The notes beneath the pieces were generated by a model that was given only the letters and a program-made list of their open reading frames with translations, did no database searches and was not told where the DNA came from. 64,000 nt of DNA, taken from CAWEPK01 sp963835595. Lineage in GTDB: Bacteria > Desulfobacterota > Syntrophorhabdia > Syntrophorhabdales > WCHB1-27. The stretch's first letter is position 1; each line of letters begins with the position of its first letter. The stretch covers positions 186,001-250,000 of the forward strand of contig CAWIGL010000002.1 of the NCBI GenBank assembly GCA_963835595.1, read 5' to 3'. This document shows positions 16,484-25,864 of this stretch, in pieces. A program made the position numbers and the translations under genes.

Positions 16484-17283
16484 TCGGGCCACAATATACC
16501 CTCGTAGATGACCCGTGCGCTTCCTTCCAGGTAGACCTCGTCGCCAACGTAGACGCGGACGTTCTCGCCGCCTTTCGTATGGATATTGACCGTATCCTCG
16601 ACGAGCCCTTTCTCGCGCAGTATGACCCCGGCGGCGACGCACCCTGTCCCGCACGCGTACGTCTCTCCCTCCACGCCGCGCTCGTACGTCCTGATCTTGA
16701 CGTTCTCCCTGTCTATGACGTGGACGAAGTCCACGTTGGTGCCCCTCGGCGAAAACACCTTGTGAAAGCGGATCAGCCGGCCCAATTCCTCTACCGGCGC
16801 GAGGTCCACGTCCGTCAGCAGCACTGCGTGGGGCACGCCCGTATCGACGCTGCTCACGAAGAGCTCCCTCGTATCGAGGTTGATGGAGTAATCGAGCTTC
16901 ATGTCCCTGGGCCTGGTAAGCTGGAGCTTCACCTTTCCGTCGGGGCGCACCTCCGCTTTCATCGTGCCCGCAAGCGTGCCGAAGGCGATCCGATCGCCCG
17001 CGATCCCCTTCAGGTAGGCAAACCTTGCCGCGCACCTGCCGCCGTTCCCGCACATCTCCGCCTCCGACCCGTCCGCGTTATAGAACCGCCAGACAAAATC
17101 GAGGACATCCGATTTCTCGATCAGTATCAGGCCGTCGGCCCCCACGGAGTGGCGCCTCCGGCAGACCTTGCGGACCAGCTCGGGCACGTCGGGGAACATC
17201 GCGTCAACCACGGCGTCTCTGTTGTCTATTATAATGAAATCATTGCCGCTTGCGCTCATCTTGAAGAACTTAAGGGAACTCAT
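16471..17283 (-). CDS. dapF: Diaminopimelate epimerase
   Basis: DapF, 270 residues, converts LL- to meso-diaminopimelate by a two-base cysteine mechanism. Both catalytic cysteines are in their motifs: EMCGNGGRCAARF (about residue 78) and YACGTGCVAAGV (about 222). The start is 1 bp after the lysA stop. Its last five codons fall inside the right copy of a 29-bp direct repeat, so the C-terminus is close to an insertion site, but the length is normal. Confidence 0.96.
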   Translation of the reverse strand: MSSLKFFKMSASGNDFIIIDNRDAVVDAMFPDVPELVRKVCRRRHSVGADGLILIEKSDVLDFVWRFYNADGSEAEMCGNGGRCAARFAYLKGIAGDRIAFGTLAGTMKAEVRPDGKVKLQLTRPRDMKLDYSINLDTRELFVSSVDTGVPHAVLLTDVDLAPVEELGRLIRFHKVFSPRGTNVDFVHVIDRENVKIRTYERGVEGETYACGTGCVAAGVILREKGLVEDTVNIHTKGGENVRVYVGDEVYLEGSARVIYEGILWPEALE

Positions 17284-17284
17284 G

Positions 17285-18544
17285 CTAGCCCTCCAGGAAC
17301 CCGGGGACGCTCTCGCCCGCGATCAGGTCCGAGTACTTCTCTCTGTTCCTGATGACGAAGAACTCCTCCCCTTTGACGAGCACCTCGGCAACCCTCGGCC
17401 TCGAATTGTAATTGGAGGACATTGAGAAACCATAAGCCCCCGCGCCCATGACTGCAACGAGTGCGCCCGGCGCCAGCGCCGCCAGCTTCCGCCCTTTCGC
17501 GAAGAAATCGCCCGATTCGCAGATCGGCCCCACCACGTCCACCTTCCGCATTTTAGCGTTCGTCTCGACTACCGGCAGTATCGCATGGTAGGCGTTATAG
17601 AAGGCAGGCCGCACGAGGTCGTTCATCGCCCCGTCCACCACGTAAAAAGTCTTCTCCGGCATGGTCTTCACGTAAAGCAGCTTCGTGACGAAGATGCCGG
17701 CGTTCCCTACGATCACCCTGCCCGGCTCAAGGACGAGCGTCAGGCCCATGCCCTCCAGCTCCGGCTCGATGGCCCTCGCGTATTCCTCCGGGTGCGGCGG
17801 GGCCTCGTCCTTGTAGGTGATCCCCAAACCCCCGCCGATATCGATGTAGCGCAGGTCGATGCCTGCCGCCTTCAATTCACGGACCATCCCCTTGAGGGAG
17901 CGCACGGCGTCGATGAAGGGCGGTATCTCGACTATTTGTGAGCCGATGTGCGAGGATATGCCGACAGGGACGAGATGCTTCGACTTCTTCATCTCGCCGT
18001 AGAGACGGCGCGCGTCGGGCCATAACAGTCCGAACTTGTTCTTCCGCAGGCCGGTCGTGATGTACGGGTGCGTCTTTGCGTTTATCTCCGGGTTGACCCT
18101 TACGGAGACGGGGACGGCCTTGCCCAGCTTTTGCCCGACATCGGCTATGGCCGAAAGCTCCCCTTCCGACTCCACGTTTATCATGCCGATGCCCGACTTC
18201 ACGGCATAGGCGATCTCTTCGGCCGACTTGCCGACGCCGGAGAAGACTATCCTGTCGGGCGGAATCGACGCCCGAAGCGCCCTGTACAGCTCGCCGCCCG
18301 ACACGATGTCTCCGCCGCCTCCCAGCCGCGCGACCATTCGGAGCAGCGCCATGCTCGTGTTCGCCTTGCAGGAATAGCAGGTTATGTGGGGTATTCTCCT
18401 GAAGGCGCCGTCGAACACCAGGAAATGGCGCTCCAGCGTCGCGTAACTGTAGACGTAAAAGGGCGTGCCGACCTCCGACGCGATCCTGTCGAGGGGCGTC
18501 TCTTCCGCATGGAGCACACCGCCCTTATAAGTGAAATGGTTCAT
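17285..18544 (-). CDS. lysA: Diaminopimelate decarboxylase
   Basis: LysA, 419 residues, PLP-dependent fold type III enzyme making lysine from meso-diaminopimelate. The PLP lysine lies in CYSCKANTSMALLRM (about residue 59), the phosphate-binding glycines in DIGGGLGITY, and active-site residues in EPGRVIVGNAG and CESGDFF. It is the first gene of a minus-strand run lysA-dapF-dapA-dapB-ATPase and is divergent from the TauE gene across 283 bp, in which no other gene is evident. Confidence 0.96.
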   Translation of the reverse strand: MNHFTYKGGVLHAEETPLDRIASEVGTPFYVYSYATLERHFLVFDGAFRRIPHITCYSCKANTSMALLRMVARLGGGGDIVSGGELYRALRASIPPDRIVFSGVGKSAEEIAYAVKSGIGMINVESEGELSAIADVGQKLGKAVPVSVRVNPEINAKTHPYITTGLRKNKFGLLWPDARRLYGEMKKSKHLVPVGISSHIGSQIVEIPPFIDAVRSLKGMVRELKAAGIDLRYIDIGGGLGITYKDEAPPHPEEYARAIEPELEGMGLTLVLEPGRVIVGNAGIFVTKLLYVKTMPEKTFYVVDGAMNDLVRPAFYNAYHAILPVVETNAKMRKVDVVGPICESGDFFAKGRKLAALAPGALVAVMGAGAYGFSMSSNYNSRPRVAEVLVKGEEFFVIRNREKYSDLIAGESVPGFLEG

Positions 18545-18827
18545 CCCGGTTTCCTTAATCCTGTTATGAACGATCCCTTGCGAAGCATCTATTCTACCCC
18601 AAGAGCCGCCCGGTCCGCAATATCATGGTGGGTATTGCACCTGCCTGCGTGCAGACGGCTGCGCCCGGCGGCCTCTTTTGCCGCCCGCACATGGTTGCGA
18701 CATCCGATTTTGCTCGCCTGGACGGAGCGTCTGATGTTACAATCGGAAATCGCCGCCGGCGTGAGCCGGGGTGGTATCGGATGCGCGTTTTCGGAGTTTC
18801 GGGCCATAGTGCCCGCGAGGGACGGGA

Positions 18828-19598
18828 ATGACCCTTTTGCATTACCCGGCCGTCTTCTGGGCGGCCGCTATTGCGGCAGTGCTGCTTCTCGGCATCTCCA
18901 AGGCCGGTTTTGCAGGGGGAGTCGGCACGCTCGCCACGCCGCTCGTGGCGCTCACGATAACCGTGGCCGAGGCAGCCGCCACTCTGCTGCCGCTCCTGAT
19001 CATTACCGACATCCTGGCCCTCTTCTATTACAGGAGGAACTTCGACCGCAGAAGCATGAAGGTCCTCATCCCGGGCGCCCTTGTCGGCATCTTCGCCGGG
19101 AGCCTCTTCTTCCGCTCCTTTACGGGCAAGGACGACGTGCTCCGCATCGGTATAGGCACGGTGGCCCTGCTGTTCGTAGTCTTCCAGGTCGCAAGGGAGT
19201 TTATTTTCGGGCGGATCAAACATGCCCCCGGCGTCATCGAAGGCGTGGCGATGGGCGCAGCGACGGGCTTCACCTCCACTATCTCCCACGCGGGCGGTCC
19301 GCCGCTGGCGATCTACCTCTTGCCCCAGAGGTTCCCTAAGCACATCTACGTAGGGACGACGGCGGTATTTTTCGCCGTGACCAACGCCCTGAAGCTTGTC
19401 CCTTATACCGCCCTCGGGCTATTGAAGGTCAGCAGCGCAAGCACGGTCGTCATGCTCGCGCCCTTCTGCTTCATCGGCGTGAAGCTGGGGGTCTGGCTCA
19501 ACCGCCGCGTCAGCGAGGTCTGGTTCATGCGCCTCGTTTACGCGATCCTCTTCCTTTCCGGCATCCAGCTTATATGGACGGGGATAGCGGGGAGGTAG
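18828..19598 (+). CDS. TauE/SafE family sulfite exporter-like permease
   Basis: A 256-residue inner-membrane protein with about eight hydrophobic helices and the two internal TauE/SafE repeats. Family-typical segments are GISKAGFAGGVGTLATPL (about 22-39) and GFTSTISHAGGPPLAIYLLP (about 146-165). Substrates in the family are sulfite, sulfoacetate and other organosulfur anions; nothing nearby identifies this one. It ends 13 bp before the L,D-transpeptidase-ligase fusion and could be cotranscribed. Confidence 0.9.
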   Translation: MTLLHYPAVFWAAAIAAVLLLGISKAGFAGGVGTLATPLVALTITVAEAAATLLPLLIITDILALFYYRRNFDRRSMKVLIPGALVGIFAGSLFFRSFTGKDDVLRIGIGTVALLFVVFQVAREFIFGRIKHAPGVIEGVAMGAATGFTSTISHAGGPPLAIYLLPQRFPKHIYVGTTAVFFAVTNALKLVPYTALGLLKVSSASTVVMLAPFCFIGVKLGVWLNRRVSEVWFMRLVYAILFLSGIQLIWTGIAGR

Positions 19599-19611
19599 CG
19601 GGTGCGGCTGC

Positions 19612-21588
19612 TTGTGCTCCCCCCGCCACTTGCGCTATATTGACGGCGTGCCGACAGAAGGGACAGATAGCCCGACAGCCGCCGCGCCCGCCCTGGGTCG
19701 CATTTATAAGCGACTGCGAGAATACCCGGCCGCGCCGGACGAGCTATACCTCGTCGAGTCCGTCGAGACACAAACCCTTTTCATTTGCCGGAATGAAAAA
19801 GTCGTCGAGCGGTACGACGCCTCCACTTCGCGCTTCGGCGTCGGGATCAGGGAGGGTTCGTTCAAGACGCCGCCGGGCGTCCACAGGATCAAGGAGAAAA
19901 TCGGCTCGAACGCGCCCATCGGCCGCATCTTCAAAAACCGCGCGGATACGGGCGTAGATTGGGACGGCGTCTCGACGGAAGAAAACCTCATACTGACCCG
20001 CATCCTGCGGCTCGAAGGGCTTGAGGAAGGGATCAACAAGGGGTCCGGCGTCGATTCCGACGAGCGCTGCATCTACATCCACGGCACCAACCGGGAAGAC
20101 CTGGTAGGGACGCCGCTCTCCCACGGGTGCATCGCCCTGCGGAACCGGGATGTCGTGCGCCTCTTCGAGGTCGCGCAAGAGGGCATGTGCGTCTACATCG
20201 ACCCTCCGCCCTTGCGCGTCGGCGACTGGGCGGCCTGGGGCGTCCATTTTACGGGCATCTTCGGCACGGGCATGAGCGCGCTGGCCCAGTACCTGCGCTT
20301 CGAGGGGATCGCCGTGTCGGGCTCCGACCGGCTGCTCGAAAGCCCCGACACGGCCGCCATGCGCAAGTCGCTCGAAGGGCTGGGCGTCCGCATCGCCGGG
20401 CAGGACGGGTCCGGCGTCGGGCCTGACATCGACGTCGTCTGCGTCTCGACCGCCATAGAGGCGTCGAACCCGGACATCGCCGCTGCCGCGAGCCTCGGCA
20501 TTCCGGTCGTACACCGCTCCGACCTGCTCGCAGCGATCATCGCATCGAAGCGGACGGTTGCGGTGGCCGGGACCAGCGGCAAATCGACGGTGACGGCCAT
20601 GATATTCGAGTTCCTGAGCGCGTGCGGGAAATCGCCCTCATTGATAAGCGGGGCGCCCCTGCGCAGGCTCGAAAGGCAGGGGCTTATCGGCAACGCCTGG
20701 AGCGGCGCATCGGACCTTCTGGTCGTCGAGGCGGACGAGAGCGACGGGACCCTCGTCAAGTATAGGCCGGAGGCCGCCGTGGTCCTCAACGTCTCGAAGG
20801 ACCATAAGACCGTCGAAGAGCTGAAGGGGCTTTTCTCGGCGTTCATTGCAAGGGCCGCGTGGAGCGCGACTAACGCGGACGACCCGGTCCTTGCGTCATT
20901 GCCTGCGACGGTCCTCTTCGGCCGCAGCGCCGCCGCCTCGTGGCGGCCCGAGCGCGAAGAGCTGCTTCCCGCGTCGGTCACCCTTCTCAGGCAAGGGATC
21001 GCATACCGCCTGCCCCTTCCAGGCAGGCACAACCTCGAAAACCTCACCGCCGCGCTCTGCGTCTGCGAGCGCCTCGGATGTGAAGGGGCGGCCCTTGCCG
21101 GCGCGGTCGCAGGCTTCGAGGGGGCGGCGCGGCGCTTCGACGTGACGGAGACGAAAGGCAAGGTGCGCGTTATCGACGATTTCGCCCACAACCCGGCGAA
21201 GATAGCGGCGGCCGTCCTCGCAGCGCGGGCCGGATCGGCGCGCATAATCGCCGTCTACCAGCCCCACGGCTTCGGCCCGACGCGCTTCCTCAAGGATGAG
21301 TATACAGCGACCTTCCGCGCCGCCTTCCGTCCCGGCGATGCCCTCTACCTCCTGCCGATCTATTACGCCGGGGGCACAGCGGATAAGAACATCTCGTCGG
21401 ATGAGATCGTTGCCGGCCTCGGCGCAGTGGCTTTTGCAGCCAGGGCCGTACACGACCGCGACGAGCTCCTCGCCTGCCTGAAGGCAGACGCGGCGCCGGG
21501 CGACTGCGTCATCATCATGGGCGCCCGCGACCCGTCACTGCCTGCGCTGGTACGCCAGGCCGTCGCGCTCTTCGGCGGGCCCGCGTAA
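19612..21588 (+). CDS. L,D-transpeptidase (YkuD) fused to Mpl/MurC-type murein ligase
   Basis: A 658-residue two-domain protein. Residues about 45-200 are a YkuD L,D-transpeptidase with the catalytic pair His157 (YIHGTN) and Cys173 (LSHGCIAL). Residues about 208-655 are a Mur ligase most like Mpl (UDP-MurNAc:tripeptide ligase, murein recycling) or MurC: N-terminal nucleotide fold HFTGIFGTGMSALAQ (212-226), P-loop AGTSGKST (319-326, Lys324), PGRHNLENLTAAL, and DDFAHNPAKI in the C-terminal domain. There is no signal peptide or membrane segment, so it is predicted cytoplasmic, which is odd for a transpeptidase fold. GTG at 19648 is an alternative start. A recycling role (trimming or exchanging peptides, then ligation) is inference. 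Confidence 0.88.
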   Translation: MCSPRHLRYIDGVPTEGTDSPTAAAPALGRIYKRLREYPAAPDELYLVESVETQTLFICRNEKVVERYDASTSRFGVGIREGSFKTPPGVHRIKEKIGSNAPIGRIFKNRADTGVDWDGVSTEENLILTRILRLEGLEEGINKGSGVDSDERCIYIHGTNREDLVGTPLSHGCIALRNRDVVRLFEVAQEGMCVYIDPPPLRVGDWAAWGVHFTGIFGTGMSALAQYLRFEGIAVSGSDRLLESPDTAAMRKSLEGLGVRIAGQDGSGVGPDIDVVCVSTAIEASNPDIAAAASLGIPVVHRSDLLAAIIASKRTVAVAGTSGKSTVTAMIFEFLSACGKSPSLISGAPLRRLERQGLIGNAWSGASDLLVVEADESDGTLVKYRPEAAVVLNVSKDHKTVEELKGLFSAFIARAAWSATNADDPVLASLPATVLFGRSAAASWRPEREELLPASVTLLRQGIAYRLPLPGRHNLENLTAALCVCERLGCEGAALAGAVAGFEGAARRFDVTETKGKVRVIDDFAHNPAKIAAAVLAARAGSARIIAVYQPHGFGPTRFLKDEYTATFRAAFRPGDALYLLPIYYAGGTADKNISSDEIVAGLGAVAFAARAVHDRDELLACLKADAAPGDCVIIMGARDPSLPALVRQAVALFGGPA

Positions 21589-21607
21589 GGTGCGGGGGAG
21601 ACAAGAC

Positions 21608-21636
21608 GGCCCCGGACGCCTTTCGCGTCCGGGGCC
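21608..21636. terminator. Hairpin terminator between convergent genes
   Basis: A perfect 12-bp stem GGCCCCGGACGC/GCGTCCGGGGCC with a 5-nt loop lies 20 bp after the fusion gene and 28 bp from the end of the convergent gene. There is no T-run on either side, so efficiency as an intrinsic terminator is uncertain. Confidence 0.65.
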
Positions 21637-21663
21637 GCCCCGTAATATCATATCAGGCTTGCG

Positions 21664-23831
21664 TCAGTAAGCGAGTGTCGGCGCAGTGGTAGTTGAACCT
21701 GCCGTAATGCTGACACCGTCGTTGTAAGCATATGTCCCGGCCGCCGGCGGAGTGGCCCCGTTCGGGAGGGCGGAGGAGCTCGCCGCAGCGCATAGCCGGG
21801 TAATCGTACCGGCGGGAAGGCTGATGGTATACGAGCCGTCGCTCATCGTGCGAAAGGTGGACAGGCGATACAAGGCGCTTTTCCCGCCATAGCGGAACTG
21901 GACGAGAGAGTTGGCGCCGGCCGAGCCGCTTTGCGTCACCGTCCCGGCGAGAACCCCGCCGGCCGGAAGGCTGACCGTGCCGAGGGAGGCACCGACCGCC
22001 ACGTTGGTCCCGTTAGTCACATAGTTGTTGTACGTGGTGCTGTGCGCCAAGGAGCCGATCATGCGGCCATCGCTGACTACTATGGCCACGCGAACGTTCG
22101 CACCGGTCGGCCCGTACACCTCGAACGTGCCGTCGCCGGCCGTGATCTCGTATCCGAGCAGATTGTAGCTGGTGGCTTCGTAGACGTAGGCAAAGGCTGC
22201 GCCCACGGGGTTGCTGCTCGCGTCCTGGACCGTGCCGGTAATGGTGCCGATGGTTGCCGTTTCGAAGTTCGCCGTAGGGGTCGCGCCCGCTGTTACAGCC
22301 ACCGCCGGTCCCAGTGTTGTCGCCGTCGATGTGCCTGAGTACTGCTGGCCGCGGCAGAGGATATTGTACGGAGAAGCACTACCGGGCTGGACCCAGATGC
22401 TGTACGTGCCGTCCTTTGCCGTGCGCACGCTTTCCGCATACGCCCCGGTGCTGTCCTGGAACCTGACGGCGATCCCGGGAAGGGGATTCGTCCCGTCCGT
22501 GACGGTGCCGCTGATCTGGCCGCCCGCAACAAGGGCCATGCTCGCCGTAGTAGTCCCGCCCGCCGCTACCGTGATCTTGTCGGCCTGGCACTTGTTCGTG
22601 CCCCCGCCCGGGATAAGGCTGGCGTAAATGCCCGTACCGTACTGGGCCAGCGTGCTGTTTCGCAAGCTCAGGTAGTAGCCTTGCGACCCCGTAGTGGGCG
22701 CCACGTTGAAGTTGTAAGTGCCGTCCGGCAAGGTCTTTATGAACATGAGCGTCTGTCCCGAGGAAAAGTCGTTGAGGGTCACGAGGACCCCGGGAAGGGA
22801 ACTGCCTCCGCCCGTGACCGTCCCGCTTATGCGCCCGCCCGCCGCGAGGCTGAAGTTTTTCGTAACCGCAGTCGTACCGACGGTGACCTTGCCGGCAAGG
22901 AACAGGCCCGTCGTCCCGCCTGTGCTAGTCCACCACTAGCTCGCGGCCATGCTCGTGGTCGTGTCGTTCAGGGCGCCGACGACGTAGTCGCCGGCCGGCA
23001 CGTTTACCGTGTAGCTCCCCGACGAGTTCGTGCGCGTTATGGCCATCGTCGTCTGGTCGCCGAAGGTGCGGACCATGATCTCGACACCCGCCACCGCCGC
23101 GTTGTTGCTGTCGGTAACCGTCCCCGTTATGGAGCCCGGGGCCGTAATGCTGTTCACGATATTGCTGGATTCGACGTTGTTCCCGATGCTGGTCTGAAGG
23201 GCCGCCGTGAGCGCGGAGGCGGTCGTCGAGGTAGTTACAACGTTCCCGCTCGTCTGGAGCACGGTCTGCTGCACGGCCGAGATATCGGCTATGCTCACGC
23301 CGGCGATCTGGCCCTGCGCGGTGGAGACGGCGCCCGTTATCAGGCTGACCGTGGTCTGGGCGTAGGGGTTTACGTCTACGCTTGTGCCCGTTGCAAAGGA
23401 CCGCATGGTCGAACCCCCGCTGCTTGCCACGACCACATAGCTCGGCCCCGGCGTGAAGCCTGCCGGGGTGGTCAGCGTATAGTTGCCGTTGCTGTCGGTC
23501 GTCGCCGTCGCCAGGGCAGCCCCGACCTGGTTGCCTGAATTGTCGATCTGGATCAGACTTACCGTCACGCCCGCCCCAACGGATGATACGCCGGGCAGGC
23601 TGGAGCCGCCGTCGGCGCTCGCGGTGCCGATGAAGAACCGGGCGAACATGCGCCGCAGGGAGTTGTGCCAGTTGAATGCGATAACACCCCCGGGCGCGCC
23701 GACGCTCCCGAGATCGTCCCGCTGCCGGAGCTTGCCCCGGAGCCGGAGCCGCCGCCGCTGCAGCCGAGCTGCACAACCGTAAGAGCCAGTAAAAGAACGA
23801 TTGCGATAAGATTGGAATAACGCCTTTTCAC
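21664..23831 (-). pseudogene. Repeat-rich exported lipoprotein (carboxypeptidase-regulatory-like domains), interrupted twice
   Basis: Three reading segments reconstruct one gene of about 722 codons. It starts at GTG 23831 after GGAGGG (23836-23841) and has a lipoprotein signal ending VQLGCSGGG. A one-base deletion in a G-run near 23708 shifts the frame; the joined product continues SVGAPGGVIAFNWHN. A TAG at 22936-22938 then interrupts the same frame between MAAS and WWTSTGG. The rest consists of beta-sandwich repeats (ISGTVTDGTNPLPGIAVRFQ and similar SGTV..PLPGV units) like carboxypeptidase regulatory domains. Function is probably surface or periplasmic. It could be a true pseudogene or an intact gene with two sequence errors. 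Confidence 0.75.
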
Positions 23832-24288
23832 CTTTCCCTCCTTTTCAAAGATAGCGAAACGTGGAGTCCGTAAGGACTCGTAAGGGCAATCGCCCGTCTG
23901 ACTGGTGAAAATGCGGTGCGGCGTATCCGAGACGGCTGGTGCTCCGCCCCGGCAAAAAAGCTCCGGGCGGCGTTGACGTATCTTACTATAATGGCAAATG
24001 CTTTTCAAAAGATTATATCTCCCCTCGCATATGGCCTGCCTTTTTCGGATCTTCGACAATTCGCATCATTTTGTACAGAGTATTACGAGATAGCTTAGCT
24101 TTGGTACCAGGAAAATTCCCAGGTCGTGCCCTACCGGCCCGGCCGTCCCTTTACAAGCCCAGCGGCATTCGATGGTCCGTTTCCGGCGCAGCGCCGCCGC
24201 CTCGCAGCCGTAGCTTCCGCGCTTTTTGCTTAAGAAGAAGCGCCCTCGTGCGATCATATTGAAAGGACTATCCTTGGACGGAGCGAGC
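23832..24288 (-). other. Gene-free leader region with small hairpins
   Basis: No gene is supported here. On the side facing the broken lipoprotein there are three hairpins: 23864-23879 (GAGTCC/GGACTC), 23884-23895 (GGGC/GCCC) and a G+C-rich one at about 23944-23970 (CCGCCCCGG/CCGGGCGG). They may form a structured leader, but they do not match a riboswitch class I can name. Confidence 0.4.
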
Positions 24289-24525
24289 ATGACGGCCGAT
24301 ACGACATTCAAGGAGTTTATCGAGGAAAACGGCATCAGCTTCTGCCTGCTTGAGTTCGGCTCCAAGGAATACAGGAGCCTGGTCAGGGCGTTCAACAGGG
24401 CCAAGCTCAGGCTGGAAGCCCAGGCAGAAGCTACGGAATACGCTCAAATCAGGGCAAGACTGATGCTCGTTCCGCGTCCCAAGCCAAAGTATGATGGGCG
24501 CGACGGGGTCCGATCGGAAGGGTAA
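24289..24525 (+). CDS. Small hypothetical protein
   Basis: A 78-residue soluble protein starting at an ATG with GGAG 9 nt upstream; the frame is open to 24226. It contains a long charged helix (KEYRSLVRAFNRAKLRLEAQ) and a basic proline-containing tail. I do not recognise it, and it has no operon partner. It could be spurious. Confidence 0.4.
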   Translation: MTADTTFKEFIEENGISFCLLEFGSKEYRSLVRAFNRAKLRLEAQAEATEYAQIRARLMLVPRPKPKYDGRDGVRSEG

Positions 24526-24687
24526 CGGCGGCACGCCCGATGCTCGATAACGTTGGCTTCGTCGCCTGTTCCTTCCCGTGACATTCCGATTGTGACGTGC
24601 TCCCAGTCGTGTTAAATTACCGGTGGCGATGTCCTCGACCCTATGGAGCTTCCAAACGAATCGATCAAGGTTCAAGAGGAGGTATGC

Positions 24688-25164
24688 ATGGCCCGCAATG
24701 CGTTGCGGAAGGTTTTCGGCGTCGGTCCCATAGGGGCAGGCATCAGCGTAATGCTTTTTCTGGTGGCGGTCCGCGCAGATCGCGCGCTCGGCCATCCGCA
24801 GATAACCGCTTACCCGTCGTTGATGAAGACCATCGGCGCCTTCCTCATCTCTATCGGGTTGGTCCTTTATTTGTGGGCCGCATTCACGCTCCGGGGCTGG
24901 TGGCTGAAAAACCGTCTATGTACCTCCGGCCCCTTCAGATGGTTTCGCCATCCGGTGTATGCAGCCTGGATTACATTCATATCGACGGGCGTCGCCCTCT
25001 ATCTGGATTCCTGGGTCCTTCTGATATGGGTCATATCGCTGCATCCGGTCTGGCACCGGCTGGTAATCAGGGAAGAGAAAATCATGATGGAACATTTTCA
25101 GGATGAATACCGCCGATATGCAGAACGGACAGGACGATTTGTACCTAGGCTGAGGATGCGTTAG
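24688..25164 (+). CDS. Isoprenylcysteine carboxyl methyltransferase/phospholipid methyltransferase-like membrane protein
   Basis: A 158-residue membrane protein starting at ATG 24688, 5 nt after AGGAGG (24677-24682); the ATG at 24643 lacks such a site. About four hydrophobic helices precede the family signature: GPFRWFRHPVYAAW (about 80-93) and the C-terminal EEKIMMEHFQDEYRRYAERTGRFVP, as in ICMT/PEMT-type SAM-dependent methyltransferases. The substrate (lipid or small molecule) cannot be predicted. It stands alone. Confidence 0.85.
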   Translation: MARNALRKVFGVGPIGAGISVMLFLVAVRADRALGHPQITAYPSLMKTIGAFLISIGLVLYLWAAFTLRGWWLKNRLCTSGPFRWFRHPVYAAWITFISTGVALYLDSWVLLIWVISLHPVWHRLVIREEKIMMEHFQDEYRRYAERTGRFVPRLRMR

Positions 25165-25234
25165 GGTATTTTGCGGTTGTTTTATAGACCGCGCGACAAA
25201 GACCCCGGTGCGATCCAGACGCCTGCTCGTCGTT

Positions 25235-25747
25235 CTAAACCAGCTTCTTCGCCGCTTCTAGCGCGTTATCGTAGTCCGGCTCCTTCGTCATCTCAGGCAC
25301 GATCTCCACGTAACGGACCGTGTCGGTCCTGTCTATGACGAAGATGGACCGGGCGAGGAGGCGCAGCTCTTCCACGAGAACACCGTAAGCGAGCCCGAAA
25401 GATGCCCCCCTATGGTCCGACAGCGTCCTCAGCCTGTCGATGCCTTCGGCCGAGCAGAAGCGCGCAATCGCAAAGGGAAGGTCCATGCTTACGTTTATCA
25501 GCGCTATGTCGTCCGAAAGCGAGCGGGCCTTCTCGTTGAAGGTTATCGCCTGGAGGTTGCAAACCGGGGTGTCGAGGGAGGGCGTCACGCTTATGATCTT
25601 TACCCTGCCTGCAAAATCCGACAGGCCGACCGGCGTAAGGTCCTTGTCGAGGGCGGTGAAGGGCGGCGCCTTGTCGCCGGCTTTCACCGGGTTGCCGGTC
25701 AGCGTGAGCGGGTTGCCCCGGAAGGTTACTACCCCTTTTCTTTCCAT
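25235..25747 (-). CDS. tpx: Thiol peroxidase (Tpx-type peroxiredoxin)
   Basis: A 170-residue atypical 2-Cys peroxiredoxin that reduces hydroperoxides using thioredoxin. The peroxidatic Cys is in SVTPSLDTPVCNLQ (about residue 64) and the resolving Cys in ARFCSAEG (about 98). The ATG at 25747 is chosen because AAGGAGG lies 6 nt before it and the product begins with the usual beta-strand VTFRGNPLTLTG. Monocistronic and divergent from the next transporter. Confidence 0.94.
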   Translation of the reverse strand: MERKGVVTFRGNPLTLTGNPVKAGDKAPPFTALDKDLTPVGLSDFAGRVKIISVTPSLDTPVCNLQAITFNEKARSLSDDIALINVSMDLPFAIARFCSAEGIDRLRTLSDHRGASFGLAYGVLVEELRLLARSIFVIDRTDTVRYVEIVPEMTKEPDYDNALEAAKKLV

Positions 25748-25864
25748 CCTTGCCTCCTTATTTGGTGCGTATGTCAGAAATATAAGCGCCGGGGAAACCG
25801 GCGGCACGGCCGCCTGCGGCACGATAGCCCTTCCACTTTCCGTCGAAATGTGGCAAACTGCGAC

